Shown: positions 17,585 through 26,726, numbered from the stretch's first letter. The stretch: 64,000 bases of DNA from JAJDAH01 sp964487605 (GCA_964487605.1 CAZARU010000011.1:32941-96940), one strand, 5' to 3'. Notes: a model not told the origin generated them from the sequence alone. Numbers and translations are program-made.

Positions 17585-18046
17585 TCAGTTCAATCGATCG
17601 GGTGCGACCACCACGGAGGCAACGGGCCGCGCGATGAACATCCATCGATGCTTGCCGTCCGGCCCGACCACTCGAAGCGGCTCGTCCGGGAGAGCGCGGA
17701 GATGGATCACCGCATCGCGCGTCACGGTGATCATGCCGATCACGTAGAGCAGGCGCAGCGCGGGGAGGAGCTCGCCGAGCGTGGCTCCGAACAGGTCGGG
17801 GGCTCCCCGCAGCTCGAGATGGGGATCGAACTCGAGACGATCGAGCACCTCCTGAGCGCGTCGGAACACGCGTCGCCGAGCTTCGCTCAACGCGGCCCAG
17901 AGCTCCGGAGGCATGGTGAGCGGAAGTCGGGCTTCGGCGGCGCTACCGGAAACGTGGGCTCGGGGCATGGAGGTTCGACGCGCGAAGCTCCTCTTCCGAT
18001 TCAAGGACTCGCGGTCGAGCGGCGCGGTGTCAATGAAGTCCTGCAC
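17585..18046 (-). CDS. hypothetical protein
   Basis: 153 residues from GTG 18046; ATG 17968 gives a 127-residue form. Neither start has a good Shine-Dalgarno sequence, but codon third positions are G/C-rich from the GTG onward. Residues about 45-80 look helical (PPELWAALSEARRRVFRRAQEVLDRL) and the C-terminal half has beta strands (LLYVIGMITVTRDAVIHLRAL, HRWMFIARPVASVVV). No known motif recognised. Divergent from the phosphate symporter gene across 75 bp. Confidence 0.55.
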   Translation of the reverse strand: MQDFIDTAPLDRESLNRKRSFARRTSMPRAHVSGSAAEARLPLTMPPELWAALSEARRRVFRRAQEVLDRLEFDPHLELRGAPDLFGATLGELLPALRLLYVIGMITVTRDAVIHLRALPDEPLRVVGPDGKHRWMFIARPVASVVVAPDRLN

Positions 18047-18121
18047 TTGCGACCAGCTTCGGTCGATGTCACACCATCGTCACCGAGCCAGCGGTGGCCC
18101 GCGTGCTACCCCACGACGCGC

Positions 18122-19294
18122 GTGGCCCCCAGCGTCGAATCCGTCCCCGCACCGCGCCCGCCGCGAGAGGAGTCGACGCCGAACGCCTGGTTGCGTGGCG
18201 CTCTGGCCGTGGCGCTCCTGTTCGTGTTCCTCGTTGGCATCGCGGGGCTCGGTGACGGCTTCAAGGGCCTGGGCAAAGGCCTGCTGGACTCGTTCTTCAC
18301 CGCCACCACGAATCCGTTCATGGGGCTCGTCGTCGGCATCCTCGCGACGACGCTCGTCCAGAGCTCGTCGGTCACCACGTCGATGATCGTGGCGCTCGTG
18401 GCGGCCCAGATGCTCACCGTCTCGAGCGCGATCCCGATGATCATGGGGGCGAACATCGGCACCGCGGTCACGTCCACGCTGGTGGCGCTGACGCAGATGA
18501 ACCGGAAGGAAGACTTCCGGCGCGCATTCGGTGCGGCGACGATCCACGACTGCTTCAACCTGCTGTCCGTCGCGATCCTCCTGCCCGTCGAGCTCTTGAC
18601 CGGGTACCTCGAGACCTCCAGCCGCTACCTGGCGAGCGCCTTCGCCTCGGGGGGTGGCAGTGAGCTGCCCAACCCCGTCAAGGACGCCACGAAGTGGGCC
18701 GTGGCGCCGGTCGCCGACCTCTGCAAGGCGGTCACGACCACGAAGCAAGGGAGCGCCATCGCGCTCATCGTCTGCTCGGCCATCCTCATCTACGTCGCCC
18801 TCTACTTCCTGGTGATGACGCTCCGAACGCTCATGGCGACCCGCGTCAAGACGTACATCCGGCGCTCGCTGGACGCGAACCCCTACGTCGGGCTCGTCGT
18901 CGGGCTGGTCGTCACGGTGAGCGTGCAGTCGAGCAGCATCACGACCAGCGTCGTGGTGCCCCTGGCCGGCGCTGGCCTCATCAGCCTGCCTCAGGTCCTG
19001 CCAATCACGATCGGCGCCAACATCGGGACCACGGTGACGGCGCTGCTCGCTACGATGGCGGCACCGAGCGAGACCCTGCAGCTCGCCGTGCAGATCGCGC
19101 TGGTGCATCTTCTCTTCAACCTGACCGGAATGGCGCTGATGTTTCCCGTGAAGGCCACCCGCAGAGTTCCGCTCTTTCTGGCCGAGAAGCTCGGCAACCT
19201 CGCCGCCGACTCGAAGAAGGCGGCGGTGGCCTGCGTGTTGTCGGTGTTCTACGGTATTCCGGCGCTGCTAATCTTCGCCTCGAGGGCGTTCTAG
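18122..19294 (+). CDS. Na+/phosphate cotransporter, NptA/YjbB type
   Basis: 390 residues from GTG 18122. Two inverted halves each carry the QSSS signature of the Na/Pi cotransporter family (TTLVQSSSVTTSMI and VSVQSSSITTSVVV) and each a GANIGT motif (MGANIGTAVTS, IGANIGTTVTA). These motifs line the substrate site in the eukaryotic NaPi-II homologues. About eight to ten membrane segments. In E. coli YjbB the PhoU-like part is fused; here it is the next gene, 16 bp downstream. It likely moves phosphate with sodium, with direction (uptake or efflux) unclear. Confidence 0.9.
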   Translation: MAPSVESVPAPRPPREESTPNAWLRGALAVALLFVFLVGIAGLGDGFKGLGKGLLDSFFTATTNPFMGLVVGILATTLVQSSSVTTSMIVALVAAQMLTVSSAIPMIMGANIGTAVTSTLVALTQMNRKEDFRRAFGAATIHDCFNLLSVAILLPVELLTGYLETSSRYLASAFASGGGSELPNPVKDATKWAVAPVADLCKAVTTTKQGSAIALIVCSAILIYVALYFLVMTLRTLMATRVKTYIRRSLDANPYVGLVVGLVVTVSVQSSSITTSVVVPLAGAGLISLPQVLPITIGANIGTTVTALLATMAAPSETLQLAVQIALVHLLFNLTGMALMFPVKATRRVPLFLAEKLGNLAADSKKAAVACVLSVFYGIPALLIFASRAF

Positions 19295-19310
19295 TCGTGG
19301 AGGTGTCGCG

Positions 19311-19994
19311 TTGCTGAAGGAGCTGGTGGCGATCTTTCGAGGGACGCGTTCGCTTCAAGGCGCGACGCAGGCCTTCACCGAGATGTTGCAGCTCGCGCAG
19401 GGCATGGTCTTGCAAGCGAGCGAGACGTTCTGGGGGAAGCCGCGGACCGCAGCGGATCGAACGGCGCTCTACGAAACCGACGTCAAGGTCAACAAGCTGG
19501 AGCGCAACATCCGCAAGCGTCTGATCGCGCACCTGTCCGGGCCCGCCCCCTCGGACGTCCCGTATTCCCTGCTCGTGATGAGCCTGGTCAAGGACGTGGA
19601 GCGCATCGGAGACTACGCGAAGAACCTGATGGAGGTCGCGGACATCGCGGGCGGCCCGTTCCCGGAAGATCCCATCGTGAGCGAGCTGCGCGAGATCAAG
19701 AAGTCCGTCGAGAACCTGGCGAAGGAGGCCGTCACCGTGTTCTCCAACGGCGATCGCGATCGCGCGGTCGAGCTGACCGTGGAAGGCCGGGCCGTGTCGA
19801 AGCGCTGCGAGGCGCTGATCCGCGAGGTCGCGCGATCGAGCTACACGCCGCCGCTCGTCGTTTCGATCACGCTCGGAACGCGCTTCTACAAGCGGATTGC
19901 GGGTCACTTCCTCAACCTCTTGTCGGGCGTGATCATGCCGGTCCACAAGCTGGACTACTTCGACGAGGAGTCGCTGGCTCCGACCGAGCGCTGA
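19311..19994 (+). CDS. PhoU-domain protein
   Basis: 227 residues from TTG 19311, preceded by a GGAGG site (gtggaggtgtcgcg). All-helical, with a PhoU-type pattern: Glu/Asp-rich helix ETDVKVNKLERNIRKRL, then VMSLVKDVERIGDYAKNLMEVA (the ExxxDxxERIGD metal-binding motif) and a second domain. PhoU proteins regulate phosphate transporters and signalling. The adjacent Na/Pi symporter gene makes it the likely regulatory partner, replacing the fused PhoU domain of YjbB-type proteins. Confidence 0.88.
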   Translation: MLKELVAIFRGTRSLQGATQAFTEMLQLAQGMVLQASETFWGKPRTAADRTALYETDVKVNKLERNIRKRLIAHLSGPAPSDVPYSLLVMSLVKDVERIGDYAKNLMEVADIAGGPFPEDPIVSELREIKKSVENLAKEAVTVFSNGDRDRAVELTVEGRAVSKRCEALIREVARSSYTPPLVVSITLGTRFYKRIAGHFLNLLSGVIMPVHKLDYFDEESLAPTER

Positions 19995-20073
19995 TCCCGC
20001 CCGCTCGTCGCTCCGCGCGGATCGCCTCGACGGTTGGACACGCCAGGGACGCTTCCGCTATCTTTCCGCGGGC

Positions 20074-21057
20074 GTGAGCGAACAGCGCAAGCTCGACGAC
20101 GGGGTCGGCCGTACCGACGGCCTGAAGCCGCCGCCAACGCGCTGGCTGCTCAGGGGCGCCGACCGCGAAGTAGGGCTCCCGCTCGGGACGCTCCGGGTGG
20201 GACGTAGCCTCGAGTCGGATCTCGTCCTGGACACCGCGCTCGCGTCACGACACCACGCGGTGCTTCTGGTTCGGGACGATTCGATCGTCGTTCAGGACGA
20301 CGGGAGCGTGAACGGCGTCTTCGTCAACGGCCGGAGAATCCTGGGCTCGGAGGTCGTGCGCTCGGGCGACGAGGTGCGTTTCGGCGACGCCACGTTCATC
20401 CTGGTTCAGCAGGCCAAGTTGCCGCTGAGCGGTGCCGGTCCTCGGCTTCGAGAGCGGCTCTCCACGGACGGCATCGACACCCTGGTCCAGATCATCGACC
20501 GAAACGCGGCGCGACGCGACGAGGCGCCGCGGCGCCGCTCCACTCGCCCACCGTCGCAGCCGTTGCCCCAGGTGACGACGGAGCGACCGCCGCCGAAGAT
20601 CTCGTTCACGCCTCGACCGACCATGCCGCGCTCCGATCCCTTCGAGCACCAGCGCCATCTGGAGGGAGCCGCCGACGCCGACGCGAAGCTCGCCCAGGGT
20701 GACGTGGCGGGTGCCGAGCGCGCGCTTCTGCCCGCGCTGGCCCGGGTGCGCGGCCAGGTCGTGGACGGAGCACCCGTGGCGCCGGAGCTCGCGCGTTCGG
20801 CGGCCATCTACGCGGGGCGCCTCGGGCTCGTCACGGGGAAGGAGGGTTGGGTCAACTTTCCCGCGCGACTCTACGGCCGATTGCGCGTACCGCCACCGGA
20901 CGACGTGCTCGACGTGCTCGAAGCGCTGTCCGTGCAGTGCCCCAGCTTCGCCCGAGAGGACGTCGTGGCGATGGTTCGGCAGATCGAGTCGAGCGGCGTC
21001 GCCCTGGAGGACTCGGCGCGCGAGCGCCTGGGCCGCGCCATCCGCCTCGCCGGCTGA
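20074..21057 (+). CDS. FHA-domain protein
   Basis: 327 residues from GTG 20074. An N-terminal forkhead-associated domain (about residues 28-110) has the phosphothreonine-binding landmarks LRVGRS, SRHHA and GSVNGVFVNGRRI. A Pro/Arg-rich linker and an alpha-helical C-terminal domain (about 190-327, helical repeats around DAKLAQGDVAGAERALLPAL) follow. It probably reads phosphorylation made by Hanks-type kinases, three of which lie in this window; a direct link is not shown. Convergent with the next gene. Confidence 0.87.
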   Translation: MSEQRKLDDGVGRTDGLKPPPTRWLLRGADREVGLPLGTLRVGRSLESDLVLDTALASRHHAVLLVRDDSIVVQDDGSVNGVFVNGRRILGSEVVRSGDEVRFGDATFILVQQAKLPLSGAGPRLRERLSTDGIDTLVQIIDRNAARRDEAPRRRSTRPPSQPLPQVTTERPPPKISFTPRPTMPRSDPFEHQRHLEGAADADAKLAQGDVAGAERALLPALARVRGQVVDGAPVAPELARSAAIYAGRLGLVTGKEGWVNFPARLYGRLRVPPPDDVLDVLEALSVQCPSFAREDVVAMVRQIESSGVALEDSARERLGRAIRLAG

Positions 21058-21069
21058 GGCGAGGCGGGT

Positions 21070-21936
21070 CTACTCGGGCACCCGCACCAGCGCGAACGGC
21101 ACGACGTGCCCTTCGTGACCGGCCACGAGTCCGATGATCTTTCCCCCTGCTTCGTCCATGGTGCCGCGCAGCGTGGCAGTTCCCGCACCACTCTGCGCGA
21201 ACGTCAGGATGAGGTCGGGATGGTCGTAGCGCCCGCTCAGTGCCACCTGTCCCTGCCCAGCCGACGACGCGTGGTCGAGCTTGCCGGACACGGCGTGGCG
21301 CTGCTCTGCCAGCGCGAGCCAGAGATCGGTCGGCTGGTCCCCCTGGACGAGCTTCCCGCGCCACACTCCGGCAAGGGCGGGCCGCTGCACGACGTCGAAC
21401 GGTGGGGTGCGGAGGACGCCCGCAGCGCCGGCAATCTCGACCTCGACGCTCAGGCGATAGCGTCCGACGGAGAGCGATCCGGCGATGCCTGCATCGAGCA
21501 GCGCGAACGTCCCCGCTCCATACGTCCCGAAGGACACCGTCGCGTCTGCGCGAGCGTGGTCCGCCCAGGCGCCCTCGCCCACGTCGCGCTGAATCCGCGG
21601 AACCCTTCCGGGTGGAACCGAGACACCGTCGGCGCCGACGTGCATCAACACGCTGAGCGAAGCGTCGCGCTCGACGTCGTAGACCGAGCGGTCCGTCTCG
21701 AGATAGAGGTCGGCGGGGAGCATCGCCCCCGGCTCCGGCCGGCTGACGGCGAGAGGAATGGTCCGGAGGTCACCCTCGAAGGTCGTCGCGGCGCTCTCCG
21801 ACCCGGGCCCAGTACCCACGCCGGGGGGTGTGCTCGTCGTCCCCACTTCGTCGGGCGGCGCGGACGGCTCCACATCCGCGGCGCAAGCGCAGAAAAGGAC
21901 GCTGGTCAGGGCGATGAAGCCGAATCGATCTCCCAT
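21070..21936 (-). CDS. hypothetical lipoprotein
   Basis: 288 residues from ATG 21936, preceded by GGAGGAAAGAACC, a strong ribosome binding site that decides the start. Signal sequence with lipobox-like LFCAC. A Thr/Gly/Pro linker is followed by an Ig-like beta region (residues about 65-190: LPADLYLETDRSVYDVERD, VGRYRLSVEVEI) and a second beta domain with the pattern LAGVWRGKL...GKLDHASS...VALSGRYDHPDLIL...ATLRGTMDE. The second is like the small barrels found in many secreted bacterial proteins. Function unknown. Confidence 0.75.
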   Translation of the reverse strand: MGDRFGFIALTSVLFCACAADVEPSAPPDEVGTTSTPPGVGTGPGSESAATTFEGDLRTIPLAVSRPEPGAMLPADLYLETDRSVYDVERDASLSVLMHVGADGVSVPPGRVPRIQRDVGEGAWADHARADATVSFGTYGAGTFALLDAGIAGSLSVGRYRLSVEVEIAGAAGVLRTPPFDVVQRPALAGVWRGKLVQGDQPTDLWLALAEQRHAVSGKLDHASSAGQGQVALSGRYDHPDLILTFAQSGAGTATLRGTMDEAGGKIIGLVAGHEGHVVPFALVRVPE

Positions 21937-22109
21937 GGTTCTTTCCTCCGGCGGCGCGGTTGGCCTGATTCCGTGGTCCCACGTGTCGTGTCGGGTGGGC
22001 AAGTGTGCGCAGGTGAATGCCCTCGCGCTCGACGCTCGGCCAAGAAAACTTCAGCCGAACGGATCGGTAGCCGTCACCACGTCGGGAAGTTCACAGCCAG
22101 GGCGGAACG

Positions 22110-22727
22110 TCATCCGCCGTCGCCGCACCGATGCTGCGGCACACAGACGCTCACCCCACCGCCGGATCGGAGACAGCAGCCCGCGGGGCACCCGGCGTCG
22201 TCGTCGCACACGGAGGTACAGAACCCTTGCCCACTCCCGGTCGCGTCGACGCACGCCGCGTCTCCGCTGCCTGTACCGCAACACTCGCCGTTCGAGGCGC
22301 AGGCATAGCCCAGCGGGTAGCAGCTCATGGGCTGGCAGTGCGCGGCGGCCACGCAGACCGAAGCCCTGCAGCAGCCCGTTGCGCAGTCCGTGCCGACGGC
22401 GCACCTCGGCGCGCACACGAGCGCGAAGCCGTCGAAGACGCATGCGCCACCGGTGACATCGCCCGCGCAGCACTCGACGTTCTCGACGCAGGGTGCGCCG
22501 CCGTTGCCGCACACGTTGGGGCTGGCCTCGACGGCAGCGTCGGTCGTGGCCGCACCGTCCGGCGCGCGCGCATCGGGCGCCACACCGTCGGCTGCGGGGC
22601 CGTCACCGCTACTGGCGTCGGACGCCGCGTCCGCGCGATTCGCGATTCGCCCGCCGTCCGCCTCACCGCTCGAGCCACACGCCGGAACGATCGAGAGGGT
22701 CGCGACCGCGAGAACGACGCACCGCAT
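22110..22727 (-). CDS. Cys-rich lipoprotein
   Basis: 205 residues from ATG 22727. The start MRCVVLAVATLSIVPACG gives a lipobox Cys. An Ala/Asp/Gly-rich linker is followed by about 110 residues containing some 22 cysteines, many as CC pairs (ECCAGD, GCCRAS, ECCGTG, GCCLRS). The arrangement suggests three short knottin-like units, CxxNxECCxGxxxxxxC. Secreted, disulphide-rich, function unknown. A 173-bp stretch separates it from the lipoprotein gene downstream; the gene is divergent from a kinase gene. Confidence 0.75.
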   Translation of the reverse strand: MRCVVLAVATLSIVPACGSSGEADGGRIANRADAASDASSGDGPAADGVAPDARAPDGAATTDAAVEASPNVCGNGGAPCVENVECCAGDVTGGACVFDGFALVCAPRCAVGTDCATGCCRASVCVAAAHCQPMSCYPLGYACASNGECCGTGSGDAACVDATGSGQGFCTSVCDDDAGCPAGCCLRSGGGVSVCVPQHRCGDGG

Positions 22728-22872
22728 GGGTGAGATTGTCCCGTCGCGCGCGCGAGGGCGCAAGGCACACGCTTCGATCATCGTCGGACGGCGACGTGCT
22801 GCAGGCAAGCTTCGGCGCGATCCGTCGCCGCTTGACAGGCGGAATCGCCGGTCGGATCGTCATGCCCTCGTC

Positions 22873-24114
22873 GTGTCTTCGAGTCGTTCTGCCGCTGAGG
22901 CACGCGTTGGCAGCACACTCTGCGGAAAGTGGCGCATCGATGGCCTCATCGACGTCGGTGGCATGGCGGCCGTCTACGCGGCAACCCACCGCAACGGCAA
23001 CCGCGTCGCCATCAAGATCCTGCACGCCCACGTCGCGAAGGACGACGAAGCACGCGATCGCTTCCTGCGGGAGGGCTACGCCGCGAATCGTGTAGGCCAC
23101 CCGGGTGCGGTCACGACGCTCGACGACGATCGTGACGACGTGGGGGGCGTCTTTCTGGTCATGGAGCTCCTGGAGGGCGAGACGCTGGAGGCACGCCTGC
23201 GACGCGGACCGCTCGGCGCAGGGGAGGTGCTTCGCGTCGCCGACGCCGTGCTCGACGTGCTTCACCACGCACACAGGAACGGCATCATCCACCGGGACAT
23301 CAAGCCGGCGAACGTGTTCTTGACCCGGGAGGGCGTCGTCAAGATCCTCGACTTCGGGTTCGCTCGGTTGCGGGAACACACCTTCGACGCCGCAGCTACG
23401 CGGGATGGTGTCGTCATAGGAACGCCTTCGTTCATGCCGCCCGAGCAGGCGCAGGCCAAACCCGATCAGATCGACCACCGCAGCGACTTGTGGGCGGTGG
23501 GCGCGACCGCGTTCACCGCGCTGACCGGCCGTCAGGTCCACGAGGGCAGGACGATGGTGGAGCGACTGATGGCGGCCATGCGCAAGCCGGCGCCGTCCCT
23601 GGCGGCGTTTCTGCCGTCCGCGCCAGCGGCGCTGGTCGCATGGGTGGACCGTGCGCTCGAGTTCGACAAGGAGGCGCGGTGGGCCGACGCGGAGACGATG
23701 CGCGCCGCCGGTCGTGACGTGTCGCGCGCGCTGCTCGGAGCAGAGGCCGTCGCTCCGCCATCGAGCCCCGCGGCCGCCCCCTGGCTGACCGAGCCGTCTG
23801 CCAAGGAACCGAGCATCGCCTTCGAGCTCGTTCCCAAGGAGCGACGAACCGTACCGGGGGCCCTGGAGACCGACGACACACAGCTCGACCCGGAAGCCGG
23901 CGACGCAGCGGCAGACCTGGTGACGGCGAGCATGATCGAAGACGTGGAGGACGCAGGGTCGAGCCTGCTGCGTGACGTCGACGACGTCAGTGCCAGCATG
24001 ATCCAGTCCATGGACGACGTCACCGCCAGCATGATCGAAGACGTGGACGACGAAGGCGCCGACACGACCGACGCCGGGGACGGCGACTCCGGCGCGACCA
24101 CGCCCCGGAAGTGA
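22873..24114 (+). CDS. Ser/Thr protein kinase with acidic repeat tail
   Basis: 413 residues from GTG 22873, the last start before the kinase domain. The Hanks-type domain covers about residues 20-285, with DVGGMAAVYAAT in the glycine-loop position, VAIKILH lysine, HRDIKPAN at 140-147 and DFGFARL. GTPSFMPPEQ forms the activation end, with Pro replacing the usual Ser of MSPEQ. No transmembrane helix is visible, so the protein is probably cytoplasmic. The C-terminal tail carries four acidic units of the type ASMIEDVDD. A TTGACA hexamer at 22832-22837 may be a -35 box, but no convincing -10 box follows. Confidence 0.87.
   Translation: MSSSRSAAEARVGSTLCGKWRIDGLIDVGGMAAVYAATHRNGNRVAIKILHAHVAKDDEARDRFLREGYAANRVGHPGAVTTLDDDRDDVGGVFLVMELLEGETLEARLRRGPLGAGEVLRVADAVLDVLHHAHRNGIIHRDIKPANVFLTREGVVKILDFGFARLREHTFDAAATRDGVVIGTPSFMPPEQAQAKPDQIDHRSDLWAVGATAFTALTGRQVHEGRTMVERLMAAMRKPAPSLAAFLPSAPAALVAWVDRALEFDKEARWADAETMRAAGRDVSRALLGAEAVAPPSSPAAAPWLTEPSAKEPSIAFELVPKERRTVPGALETDDTQLDPEAGDAAADLVTASMIEDVEDAGSSLLRDVDDVSASMIQSMDDVTASMIEDVDDEGADTTDAGDGDSGATTPRK
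23922..24056 (+). repeat. 33-bp in-frame repeat coding for ASMIEDVDD-like units
   Basis: Four tandem units of about 33 bp in the kinase 3' end encode ASMIEDVEDAG, SSLLRDVDDVS, ASMIQSMDDVT and ASMIEDVDDEG. First and last units are closest. Acidic residues and a hydrophobic MI/LL pair recur at fixed spacing, as in short docking motifs. Confidence 0.8.
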
Positions 24115-24216
24115 GGCCCCGAAGCCTGGACCCCCGCCAGATCTGCGGGCGAAGACTGGACACTGGGCCTCTCAGGTGACAAGAGGCGCGCTATTCCTTC
24201 GTTGGTCAGCTCCTTC

Positions 24217-25065
24217 ATGCGTGCACTGGCGACGGCCAGCGTGGCGCTCGCGATGGCGGGCACGAGCGCCTCGGTCCGTGCGCAGCCGTCGAACGCGGCA
24301 GACGTTCTGGCGACGCGCACGCCGGCGGCCCCGGAGCGCCGTCTCTCCCCGTGGCAATCGGACCAGGACACGTACTTCGTGTCCGGCACGACCGATCTGG
24401 GCATCATCTACGTGCGGCCCCGCGTCATGCTCGGGTACGGCTCACCGCACTGGAAGTACGTCGCGATAGATGCCTACGTGACCACGACGAACAGCTTCAC
24501 TTCGCCTTACCTCGGCTGGCGCGCAACGTTCCCGTTCCTGGACGCGTTCCTCGGCGTCCGGACGGTTTACCCGTTCGACAGACGCTTCTTGGCTCCGAGC
24601 GACCGGCACACGGGCGATGACCTCTCTCTCGACGGCGGTGGCGAACGCTCCACCTACAACGTCGTCGAGCACGAGATCTCGGCGCTGGCGCCCGTGCTCC
24701 ACGGGATAGCCTACGCACAGGTGCACCCGCTCATGGTGGACGCGCCGCGCGACCGCCACGTCTTCGAGGAGCGAATTCGAGCCGTCGTGGCCCCGCCCTT
24801 CGCGATGAACACGCGCCTCGGCTACTTCTACGGTTTCGGCGAAGCGCAGAAGCTCAAGGCAGGCCTGATCACCGAGTACGTGGTCCTTCCCGGGCGACCC
24901 AGGAACGTCCTGCGCGCGGGGCCGCTCTTTCTCCTGGAGCTGTCACCCACTCTCGACGCCATGGGAGCCTTCTCGGCCGTCATCGACAGCCCCGATGCCC
25001 TGGGTACGTTCCACGGCCCGTACGCGTTCCTCGGCATCCTGCATCGCTGGGCAAAGCGCTTCTGA
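24217..25065 (+). CDS. secreted protein, probable outer-membrane beta-barrel
   Basis: 282 residues from ATG 24217; an in-frame TTG 15 bp upstream is possible. The signal peptide ends at SVRAQ. The mature part has alternating hydrophobic/polar strands rich in Tyr, Phe and Trp (TDLGIIYVRPRVMLGYG, YLGWRATFPFLDAFLG, NTRLGYFYGFGEAQKL, PYAFLGILHRWAKRF), typical of a 10-14 strand outer-membrane barrel. No cysteine-rich region. Function unknown. Converges with the Cys-rich repeat gene. Confidence 0.7.
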   Translation: MRALATASVALAMAGTSASVRAQPSNAADVLATRTPAAPERRLSPWQSDQDTYFVSGTTDLGIIYVRPRVMLGYGSPHWKYVAIDAYVTTTNSFTSPYLGWRATFPFLDAFLGVRTVYPFDRRFLAPSDRHTGDDLSLDGGGERSTYNVVEHEISALAPVLHGIAYAQVHPLMVDAPRDRHVFEERIRAVVAPPFAMNTRLGYFYGFGEAQKLKAGLITEYVVLPGRPRNVLRAGPLFLLELSPTLDAMGAFSAVIDSPDALGTFHGPYAFLGILHRWAKRF

Positions 25066-25079
25066 CGTCCGCGCTCGGG

Positions 25080-26546
25080 TCACATGCAGACCCCGCCGGT
25101 GCAAGTCTGCGGTGCGACACACGGCTGATTGCACCCACCGCAGTGCGGCATGCTCGTCGCCGTGTCCACCTCGCATCCGTTCCCGGCGTCGCCGTCGCAG
25201 TTGCCGCGGCCCGGGCTGCACGCGATCTGGCACGCACCGGCGACGCAGGTCGGCGTGCCACCCGCCGTGCTGCACGGCTGGCTGCAAGCGCCGCAGTGTG
25301 CGGTGCTCGCCGTCGTATCCGTCTCGCAGCCGTTGCCCACGTTGGCATCGCAGTCGCCGCGACCCGGGTTGCAGGCCATGACGCACACCTGCTGAACGCA
25401 CGTCGACGTGCCACCCACCGTGGAGCACGGACGATTGCAGCCGCCACAGTGCGCCGGGTTGGTCACGAACGACGTCTCGCAGCCGTTGCCGACGTTCCCG
25501 TCGCAGTTGCCGCGGGTGGCGACGCACGCGAGGGTGCACGAGCTGTTCGAGCACGTGGGCACCGCCCCGTTGGTACTGCACGCCTGGCCGCAGCCGCCGC
25601 AGTGAGCGGTGGTGTTCGTCGTGTTGGTCTCGCAGCCGTTGCCGACGTTCCCGTCGCAGTTGCCTCTGCTCGAGAGGCACACGATTCCGCAGTTGCCGTT
25701 GCTGCACGTCGCCGTGCCGCCGGTCGCGTTGCACGCGCGCCCGCACATCCCGCAGTGCGCGACGTCCCGATCCGTGTCCGTCTCGCAACCGTTGCCGACG
25801 TTCCCGTCGCAGTTGCCCCAGTCGCCACTGCACGAGGCGATGTCACACTGTCCGGCGACGCAACGCTCCACCGAGTGCGCGAGGTTGCAGGCGTTGCTGC
25901 AGAACCCGCAGTTCGCGACGTCCGTGGCCGTGTCGATCTCGCAGAGGTCCGCAGGAATCAGGTTGCAGTCGCGGGTCGTTCCGGGGCAGGACGACACACG
26001 GCACTGTCCGGCGCTGCACTCCTGGCTCGGTCCGAACTGCGCGATGCAGTCGGTCGTGCACGTCCCGCAGTGCGTCGGATCGAGCTGGAGGTTGCTCTCG
26101 CAACCATCGAGGGGATCCTGATTGCAGTCTTCGTGCGGCGAAGCGCAGAGCTCCACACGACATTGCTGCGCTTCGCAGCGGGCCGTCGCGTTCGTCAGAG
26201 CGCACGGCTCGCACGTCGTGGGACCGCATCCGTAGGCGGGGTCCGCCAGGGGAACGCAGACCCCGTTGCACGGCTTGGTTCCGGGAAAGCATCCTCCGTC
26301 CGGGATGGGAATCGCACCGCCCGAACCGCCGGAGCCGCCGGCTTCACTCGCATCGGAGACGCCTCCGGCGCCAGAGAGGCCCCCGACGCCACCGAACGCG
26401 CCGAACCCTGCTCCGGCGGACCCATCGGGCACGTCACCGGTGGCTGCGGACCCTTCCGTGTCGAGCGTGCAGCTCGCGGCCGCGGTGACGGAAGCGACCA
26501 CCGCAACGCCGACCAGTACGCTCGTCCGGAACACGGGGGGCGACAC
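25080..26546 (-). CDS. lipoprotein with tandem Cys-rich CDGNVGNGCET repeats
   Basis: 488 residues from GTG 26546; GTG 26534 or TTG 26591 are alternatives, all without a clear ribosome binding site. Signal sequence with lipobox-like AAASC, then a Gly/Ser/Ala linker. From about residue 105 a unit of 45-50 residues is repeated seven to eight times: GxCDGNVGNGCET(D/N)T, then HCGGCxxxC, then xxxTCxxGxCxxxC. The Asp/Asn-rich start of each unit resembles a calcium-binding loop, and each unit has about six cysteines. This repeat is widespread in Myxococcota surface proteins; no enzymatic role is known to me. Confidence 0.82.
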   Translation of the reverse strand: MSPPVFRTSVLVGVAVVASVTAAASCTLDTEGSAATGDVPDGSAGAGFGAFGGVGGLSGAGGVSDASEAGGSGGSGGAIPIPDGGCFPGTKPCNGVCVPLADPAYGCGPTTCEPCALTNATARCEAQQCRVELCASPHEDCNQDPLDGCESNLQLDPTHCGTCTTDCIAQFGPSQECSAGQCRVSSCPGTTRDCNLIPADLCEIDTATDVANCGFCSNACNLAHSVERCVAGQCDIASCSGDWGNCDGNVGNGCETDTDRDVAHCGMCGRACNATGGTATCSNGNCGIVCLSSRGNCDGNVGNGCETNTTNTTAHCGGCGQACSTNGAVPTCSNSSCTLACVATRGNCDGNVGNGCETSFVTNPAHCGGCNRPCSTVGGTSTCVQQVCVMACNPGRGDCDANVGNGCETDTTASTAHCGACSQPCSTAGGTPTCVAGACQIACSPGRGNCDGDAGNGCEVDTATSMPHCGGCNQPCVAPQTCTGGVCM

Positions 26547-26726
26547 CTGGGCGAAAGTGTACGCCGTCGCAGCCCACCGTGGGACACGCAACCCGCACGC
26601 AACCGGAGAGGGCGAAACGCTTGACGAATCCCGTGGACCGTGACCTTGATGACCCCGGTCCGTGAGAAGCTCGAAGATCGTCGCCTTCCGCCGGGGTTTC
26701 GGCGGTGATCGCTCATCGTCCGGAAC

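Noticed and set aside
22832..22860. Sigma70 promoter upstream of the kinase gene
   Set aside because: The TTGACA hexamer is good, but the hexamer 17 bp downstream (GATCGT) matches only three of six -10 bases.
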